From positions 1 to 8,836 of the forward strand of contig JACPSA010000018.1 in NCBI GenBank assembly GCA_016193545.1: a stretch of 8,836 nt of DNA, read 5' to 3'. Numbering within the stretch: position 1 is the stretch's first letter; every line of letters starts with the position of its first letter. A model generated the notes under the pieces. That model made no database searches and was not told where the DNA came from. It worked only from the letters and a program-made list of their open reading frames with translations. The stretch comes from Chloroflexota bacterium. Its GTDB lineage: Bacteria; Chloroflexota; Dehalococcoidia; Dehalococcoidales; UBA2162. The position numbers were made by a program, and so were the translations under genes. This document shows positions 5,010-8,836 of the stretch, in pieces.

Positions 5010-7343
5010 CTACTTTGTTTCCACCAGACTGGATTCTCCGATTGAACTGGCTATCGGAATCTCTACAGTCAATTGCGTTCCCCGCCCGACCTGTGACTTG
5101 ATGTTAAAAGTACCACCCAAAAGGGTAGCCCTCTCCTGAATACCCAGAAGACCTAATGGCTGCGCTCTCCCTACCCCCCTTGACCTGAAAGCAGCCGCCA
5201 CATCAAAACCTCTACCATCATCTTCGATAATAACGGTGACCTTATTATCCTTTACTTCCACCTGTATCCTGACATTGTGTGCCTCAGCATGCTTGGCAAT
5301 ATTATTGGTGGCTTCTTGAATCATCCTGAAAAGGGCGGTCTCAACCAATGGAGCCAGACGCTCATTCAGACCTTTGGTCTTAAAATCGACCTGAATTCCG
5401 ACAGACTCGAGGTGACGCTGAGTATGAGCCCGGATGGCAGTGATTAAACCCAGGTCATCAAGTGCCGAGGGACGAAGGTCAAGTGTTAGCCTCCGTAAAT
5501 CTTCCAGAGCGCGAACCACCAGAGACCTGGCGTTCATCAGTTTTTCTTTAAGTTTGGGTTGCTCGGGTGAAGCCATATTCTCCAATGATTCGATATTAGC
5601 AATCAGGCCGGTCAGAACCTGGCCATGCTCATCATGCAGCTCACGGGCAATCCGCTTACGTTCCTCCTCCTGGGCATTAATGACGCTACTCAGCAGTTGC
5701 CCGCGCAGTTTTTCTTTTTGCTTCGACTCCTCATACAAAACAGAATTTTCGATAGCCAGGCCAACATGATAACCGATGGAGTCGAGAAGCCTGAAGTCAT
5801 CCTCAGTGAAGGGCCGCTCGTTAGAACCAGCGATATTCATAACACCCAGCGTTCCAGCCTTAGATTTGAGCGGCACGCTGACAAAATAATCTATACCCTC
5901 TTTAATCACCGCCTCCTCACCCAGCATCGGACACTGAGAGACATCATTTACCATCAGTGTCTGCCCGGAACGCAGCACCTGGCGGCAGGCACAATCAGCC
6001 AGCGAAAAACCGGTTTCCTGACACTTAAAGGCTCTCGTTAAGCCGATACAGGTCTTCATCTCCAGTTTATTACCGTCGGCACCGCGGAGGAATACACAGC
6101 CAGCGGTGGTTTTGGTAACTTCCAGCACCCTCCGCATAGCGTTTTGCAGTACATCCTCCAGATTGAGAGATTGGCTAACCGTACTGGCGATAGAATTAAG
6201 CGCCGACAACTCTTCATTACGCAACACCAGCTCATTTCTCGATTTAGCCAGTTCCTGAGTCATAGTATAGAAAGCGGTACTAAGCTGCCCTATCTCATCC
6301 TGGCGTCTGATTGGAATTACCGCTCTAAAGTCCCCCGCGGCCACCTTTTCCGTCGCTGTAGTCAGCGTTCCAATTGGCTTGACGATTCCCTGTATCACCA
6401 TCCCCACCAATAGCGAGGCACCGACCAGCAATATTACCCCAAAGAAAAGTAGTCTCTGGCCCAGCTGGCGTGTCGGGGCAAGAGCTTCTTCTTCCGATTG
6501 CCGTATAGCTACCCCCCAGGAAGTAGTGGACAGAGGGGCGAAAGCCAGCACATCCCTCTGCCTCTCCAGTGACTGGGGGGTTTCATGACACCTATGGCAT
6601 ACTCCAACGGTAGCTTCTCCCTGATTGATTAATTCGGTAAACTTACCAGGATGGTCACTCCTCTCAAAATATTGGGGCGGAGAGGCTGGTCTGGTCCTGG
6701 CCAGAATAATCCCATTGCCATCAACAATCTCTGTGTACCCGGTCTTGCCCACTATTACCGCCTGACTGAAAACACCAATATTAGATTGCTCAACATCAAT
6801 CGAGACGGCTAGGGCCCCGATGATTTGACCATCCCCATCCACAATAGGAGCGCTCATAAGTACCACCGGTATCTCTGCCAACGGGGTAGACATCAAGCCG
6901 GATATGATAGGCAAACCGGTGTTCACCGTCTTACGCACTTCAGGGTAGCCAGACATATCCGTTCCTATGACTGAAGGCATATTCGGCTCAATCTGCAGGA
7001 CTCTGCCATCACCATCAATAAGAAAAGCATTTAATGTGATAATTCCTGACTGACCGAATATCGTACGTAGTGAAGCTATCTCCGTAGAGAACTGTTCTTT
7101 ATCGGGAAGTCGACCATCGAAATTAGCGGCATTCTGTAGATGTAGTAGAACATGCCTCAGGTTTTCGTCCAGGTGATTGGCGATAACTCGGGCTATTGTC
7201 AACCGCTCCTGAAGCGTCCGGTTAACACTCTCATTGACGGATTGTATTCCCAGCCAGCTGAAGAGGCCCAGGCTGACAACTAACCCGACTAAAAAAAGTA
7301 GATTAATCCTCTTTTGCAGGGTCAGTTTAGTAAACGCTTTCAT
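5010..7343 (-). CDS. Membrane sensor histidine kinase: heme-c Cache, HAMP, Cys-rich GAF, HisKA_3, HATPase
   Basis: This 777-residue NarX/LiaS-class kinase is the likely partner of the adjacent NarL-type regulator. In order it has TM1 (about 13-34); an extracytoplasmic double-Cache-like sensor (about 36-295) with strands such as LNAFLIDGDGRVL (104-116) and IIGALAVSIDVE (174-185); TM2 (about 297-319); HAMP (about 320-372); GAF (about 390-535); the HisKA_3 helix with phospho-acceptor H570 in ARELHDEHGQ; and an HATPase domain with N-box N680/N681, D709-D-G-R-G and GLLGIQERATLLGG. Two features stand out. C249-H-R-C252-H253 in the sensor is a CxxCH heme c motif. The GAF domain has C441, C451, C453 and C471, which could hold a metal or Fe-S cluster or form disulfides. 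The start has only a weak GGAA upstream, but the short basic N-terminus before TM1 fits. Signals are probably redox state or a small heme ligand. Confidence 0.95.
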   Translation of the reverse strand: MKAFTKLTLQKRINLLFLVGLVVSLGLFSWLGIQSVNESVNRTLQERLTIARVIANHLDENLRHVLLHLQNAANFDGRLPDKEQFSTEIASLRTIFGQSGIITLNAFLIDGDGRVLQIEPNMPSVIGTDMSGYPEVRKTVNTGLPIISGLMSTPLAEIPVVLMSAPIVDGDGQIIGALAVSIDVEQSNIGVFSQAVIVGKTGYTEIVDGNGIILARTRPASPPQYFERSDHPGKFTELINQGEATVGVCHRCHETPQSLERQRDVLAFAPLSTTSWGVAIRQSEEEALAPTRQLGQRLLFFGVILLVGASLLVGMVIQGIVKPIGTLTTATEKVAAGDFRAVIPIRRQDEIGQLSTAFYTMTQELAKSRNELVLRNEELSALNSIASTVSQSLNLEDVLQNAMRRVLEVTKTTAGCVFLRGADGNKLEMKTCIGLTRAFKCQETGFSLADCACRQVLRSGQTLMVNDVSQCPMLGEEAVIKEGIDYFVSVPLKSKAGTLGVMNIAGSNERPFTEDDFRLLDSIGYHVGLAIENSVLYEESKQKEKLRGQLLSSVINAQEEERKRIARELHDEHGQVLTGLIANIESLENMASPEQPKLKEKLMNARSLVVRALEDLRRLTLDLRPSALDDLGLITAIRAHTQRHLESVGIQVDFKTKGLNERLAPLVETALFRMIQEATNNIAKHAEAHNVRIQVEVKDNKVTVIIEDDGRGFDVAAAFRSRGVGRAQPLGLLGIQERATLLGGTFNIKSQVGRGTQLTVEIPIASSIGESSLVETK
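6585..6599 (-). other. CxxCH heme c attachment motif in the kinase sensor domain
   Basis: The minus-strand codons TGC CAT AGG TGT CAT encode C249-H-R-C252-H253. The site lies between the two membrane helices, on the outer side of the membrane where cytochrome c maturation occurs. Covalent heme attachment is therefore topologically possible. Confidence 0.75.
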
Positions 7344-7681
7344 AACAGAATATTTCCAGACAAATTTTCCATACCGAACACCATCGCCAACTAAAGACGG
7401 ACTGCCAGCATTTCAGCAACTGGCCAATCCGGAACAGCCATCAAACTCAAACCACCGGCTTATTTTTTTATTACATTCCACATCTTACTCTGGCAGAATT
7501 ATGATACAGAATAATGGTTCAAGTCAAACACCAAACCCTGTGTGGGCAGCATTAAGGCTAAAAGGCAATCTCCCGGAAAAAGCATAAATGTCATAACTTT
7601 GTAACTTTTCGTCAACAGATTTGACTATTAAATACATCGCATACTAAGATTAAGGTAGTTAATAACAAAGGAGGACAAGGG
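7344..7681. other. Divergent intergenic region between kinase and VOC genes
   Basis: These 338 bases separate the minus-strand redox cluster from the plus-strand genes and must hold promoters for both sides. A plausible plus-strand promoter is visible at 7621-7650. TAACTTT is repeated at 7594-7600 and 7602-7608, just upstream of that -35 box. A T-rich tract lies at about 7460-7472. I could not pick a convincing minus-strand promoter for the kinase, and I see no coding frame with family similarity. Confidence 0.6.
7621..7650 (+). promoter_or_regulatory. Putative sigma70-type promoter of the plus-strand genes
   Basis: TTGACT (7621-7626, five of six to the -35 consensus) is followed after 18 bases by TAAGAT (7645-7650, four of six to the -10 consensus). 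It ends 31 bases before the VOC start codon. Confidence 0.5.
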
Positions 7682-7979
7682 ATGTTAGCTAATGCAATGA
7701 TAGCCCCGACTTTACCAGCCGTAGATTTAAAGCGGGCCCGGAAATTCTATGAGGGAACACTGGGCCGCTACCAAAGCCGACCATACTGTGGCCGCATTCG
7801 CCGTCGACAATCTTGAAGCCGAAGTAAAGGAACTCAAGCGCAAGGGTGTGAAATTTGAAGAATATGACATACCCAAAATGCATCTTAAAACGGTGAACAG
7901 TATCGCCACACACGATGGCATAAAATCAGCCTGGTTTAAGGATACCGAAGGCAACATTCTGGCGATGTCACAGATGTAA
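7682..7979 (+). pseudogene. VOC/glyoxalase-family protein, broken by an internal deletion and frameshift
   Basis: The gene begins well: AAAGGAGG at 7667-7674, seven bases before ATG 7682, then 28 residues of a typical VOC N-terminus with LPAVDLKRARKFYEGTLG (11-28). In that frame translation ends at 7814-7816 after 44 residues. The rest of a VOC domain continues from about 7767 in another frame: ATKADHTVAAFAVDNLEAEV and onward, ending FKDTEGNILAMSQM before TAA 7977-7979. At the join (about 7764-7767) some 30 residues that normally follow the LG of such proteins are missing, and the reading frame changes. Together the two parts encode about 98 residues against a usual 120-130. This is best explained by a non-triplet deletion of an intact gene. 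A sequencing or assembly error could explain the frame change, but less easily the missing residues. Confidence 0.8.
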
Positions 7980-8043
7980 AGCAGGCCTGGCTGGATGGCT
8001 GACCAATATACGACTCCGCAATCTTAAGCTGGTTTAAGGATAC
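7931..8043 (+). repeat. Direct repeat shared by the two VOC remnants
   Basis: CTGGTTTAAGGATAC is present at 7931-7945 and 8029-8043, and GAAGGCAA follows each copy after one mismatch. It reflects the conserved WFKDTEGN coding motif of two related genes rather than a mobile element. Confidence 0.7.
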
Positions 8044-8083
8044 GGAAGGCAATATCATTGCCCCTTCCCGGCTTAATAAATAG
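8003..8083 (+). pseudogene. C-terminal remnant of a second VOC/glyoxalase gene
   Basis: An open stretch after the stop at 8000-8002 encodes PIYDSAILSWFKDTEGNIIA followed by PSRLNK and TAG 8081-8083. It matches the end of the preceding broken VOC gene (THDGIKSAWFKDTEGNILA). At DNA level CTGGTTTAAGGATAC is identical at 7931-7945 and 8029-8043, 98 bp apart, and similarity continues for about 15 more bases. It has no start codon or ribosome binding site and too little length for a VOC fold, so it is the tail of a former tandem copy. Confidence 0.7.
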
Positions 8084-8149
8084 CAGCATTTAACGATTGA
8101 GCGCTGAAGAAGACAGTAAAACGTCTGTTACCTAATAAGGAGGGACAAT

Positions 8150-8533
8150 ATGACCCAACATGGTCATCATGAGGAACTGGTCAAAGGCATTGCCGAACAG
8201 TTGAAACCCATCCTGGAGAAATCGCCACAAGGGATATACGCTTACCTTGACGATACTCACAAAATCTGCAATAAGAAATTTGCCGACCTGCTTGGTTACA
8301 AATCAGCCAAAGAATGGGCAGACACCGATGCCCCACTGGCTGATGTCGTTGAAGAAGACCAGGAAGCTGTTGTCTCTGCTTATATGAATGCTTCGGAAAA
8401 AATGGCGGCCAGCAACATCAAGGTCAGAGTTAAGAATGTCAAGACCGGTAAGCCAGTGAAAACTAACATGATATTGGTGCCCATCGCTTACCAGGGACAC
8501 ATTTTTACTTTACACTTTGTCAGCAAGATTTGA
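8150..8533 (+). CDS. Single-domain PAS protein
   Basis: This 127-residue protein appears to be one PAS domain with no output domain. The PAS core runs from about residue 19 to the end: ILEKSPQGIYAYLDDTHKIC (21-40), the helix NKKFADLLGYKSAKEW (41-56), a long helix around EEDQEAVVSAYMNASE (68-83), and closing strands KVRVKNVKTGKPV (91-103), NMILVPIAYQGHIF and TLHFVSKI. The N-terminus is histidine-rich (MTQHGHHEE). C40 is the only cysteine. It is presumably a soluble cytoplasmic sensor or adaptor binding a small ligand or cofactor; which one cannot be told. TAAGGAGGG (8136-8144) gives a strong ribosome binding site five bases before ATG 8150. No kinase or cyclase lies directly next to it on this strand, so its partner is unknown. 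Confidence 0.85.
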   Translation: MTQHGHHEELVKGIAEQLKPILEKSPQGIYAYLDDTHKICNKKFADLLGYKSAKEWADTDAPLADVVEEDQEAVVSAYMNASEKMAASNIKVRVKNVKTGKPVKTNMILVPIAYQGHIFTLHFVSKI

Positions 8534-8659
8534 TTTGTCCGGACCATACCGAGTGCCAACACTAATATTCCAACCATTATGATAGCCGAGCGCTGCTCTG
8601 AATGGCTTAAGGGATAGGTCGTATGGAGAATACAATCTATCGAAGCTGAGGGATAACTT

Positions 8660-8836
8660 ATGAAGATGCCAGTAAAAGTTACCGGAAAGGGTGTGCCACT
8701 GGTACTGGTACCGGGTGGACTGACGGGATGGTTAAGCTGGGAGCCTCATACGGAGCGTCTCTCGGCGACCCGAAAAGTAATCCAGGTTCAACTGCTCAAT
8801 GTGCAATATGGGTTTGAGAACCGACGGCTTCCGACG
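8660..8836 (+). CDS. Alpha/beta-fold hydrolase, N-terminal part (cut by window edge)
   Basis: The last 59 codons are open to the window edge. They read as the start of an alpha/beta-hydrolase: a first strand VKVTGKGVPLVLVPGG (5-20), in which PGG stands where the oxyanion-loop HGG/HGxPG motif is usual, then a Trp-rich loop LTGWLSWEPH (21-30) and a strand KVIQVQLLNVQYG (39-51). The catalytic Ser, Asp and His would lie beyond the window, so activity and substrate cannot be judged. GAGGG at 8648-8652 sits seven bases before ATG 8660; a second ATG two codons on is possible but less well spaced. It begins 126 bases after the PAS gene. A TACAAT at 8631-8636 could be a -10 box, but no good -35 precedes it. 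Confidence 0.75.
   Translation, partial: MKMPVKVTGKGVPLVLVPGGLTGWLSWEPHTERLSATRKVIQVQLLNVQYGFENRRLPT

Noticed and set aside
5434..6041. Two plus-strand open frames opposite the kinase
   Set aside because: They are low-complexity Ser/Arg/Leu-rich translations antisense to the GAF and HisKA_3 coding region.
7404..7424. GCCAG...CTGGC inverted repeat in the divergent region
   Set aside because: Five base pairs around an 11-base loop are too weak to support an operator or hairpin without other evidence.
8106..8129. ACAG...CTGT hairpin between the VOC remnant and the PAS gene as a terminator
   Set aside because: Only about four base pairs form and no T-run follows.

Overview
The window looks like chromosomal DNA from an anaerobic, respiring bacterium of moderate GC content. 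A Dehalococcoidia-like Chloroflexota is my best guess. It rests on the mix of genes (NrfD-type membrane subunit, Tat-linked four-cluster Fe-S protein, lipoprotein cytochrome c, NarL-type regulators rich in GAF and Cache domains) and on general resemblance, not on a marker gene. There are no rRNA or tRNA genes, no CRISPR array and no recognisable insertion sequence.

Layout. From about 7343 down to 1, all genes run on the minus strand, in this order of transcription: a membrane sensor histidine kinase (7343-5010), a NarL/LuxR response regulator (4975-4307), a receiver-like protein with two C-terminal membrane helices (4151-3486), a stand-alone cyclic-nucleotide-binding-type domain (3448-2966), a diheme lipoprotein cytochrome c (2935-2168), a weakly supported small ORF (2042-1713), a four-cluster Fe-S subunit with an internal Tat motif (1728-535), and the N-terminal part of an NrfD/PsrC-type quinone-interacting membrane subunit (538-1, cut by the window edge). 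A 338-base divergent intergenic region (7344-7681) separates this block from plus-strand genes: a broken VOC/glyoxalase-family gene (7682-7979), a remnant of a second VOC copy (8003-8083), a single-domain PAS protein (8150-8533) and the start of an alpha/beta-hydrolase (8660-8836, cut by the window edge).

How the parts may work together. Fe-S plus NrfD, with a lipid-anchored diheme cytochrome close by, forms the electron-transfer part of a membrane complex that moves electrons between the quinone pool and the outside of the membrane. No catalytic (for example molybdopterin) subunit lies in the window. Just upstream on the same strand sits a complete two-component system. Its kinase carries a CxxCH heme c motif in the extracytoplasmic sensor region and a four-cysteine cluster in its cytoplasmic GAF domain, so it plausibly senses redox state or a heme ligand and controls the electron-transfer genes. 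Two unusual accessory proteins, the membrane-tethered receiver and the stand-alone CNB domain, lie between sensor and respiratory genes. This redox-sensing and electron-transfer cluster is the most interesting content. The plus-strand side shows gene decay by deletion and frameshift.
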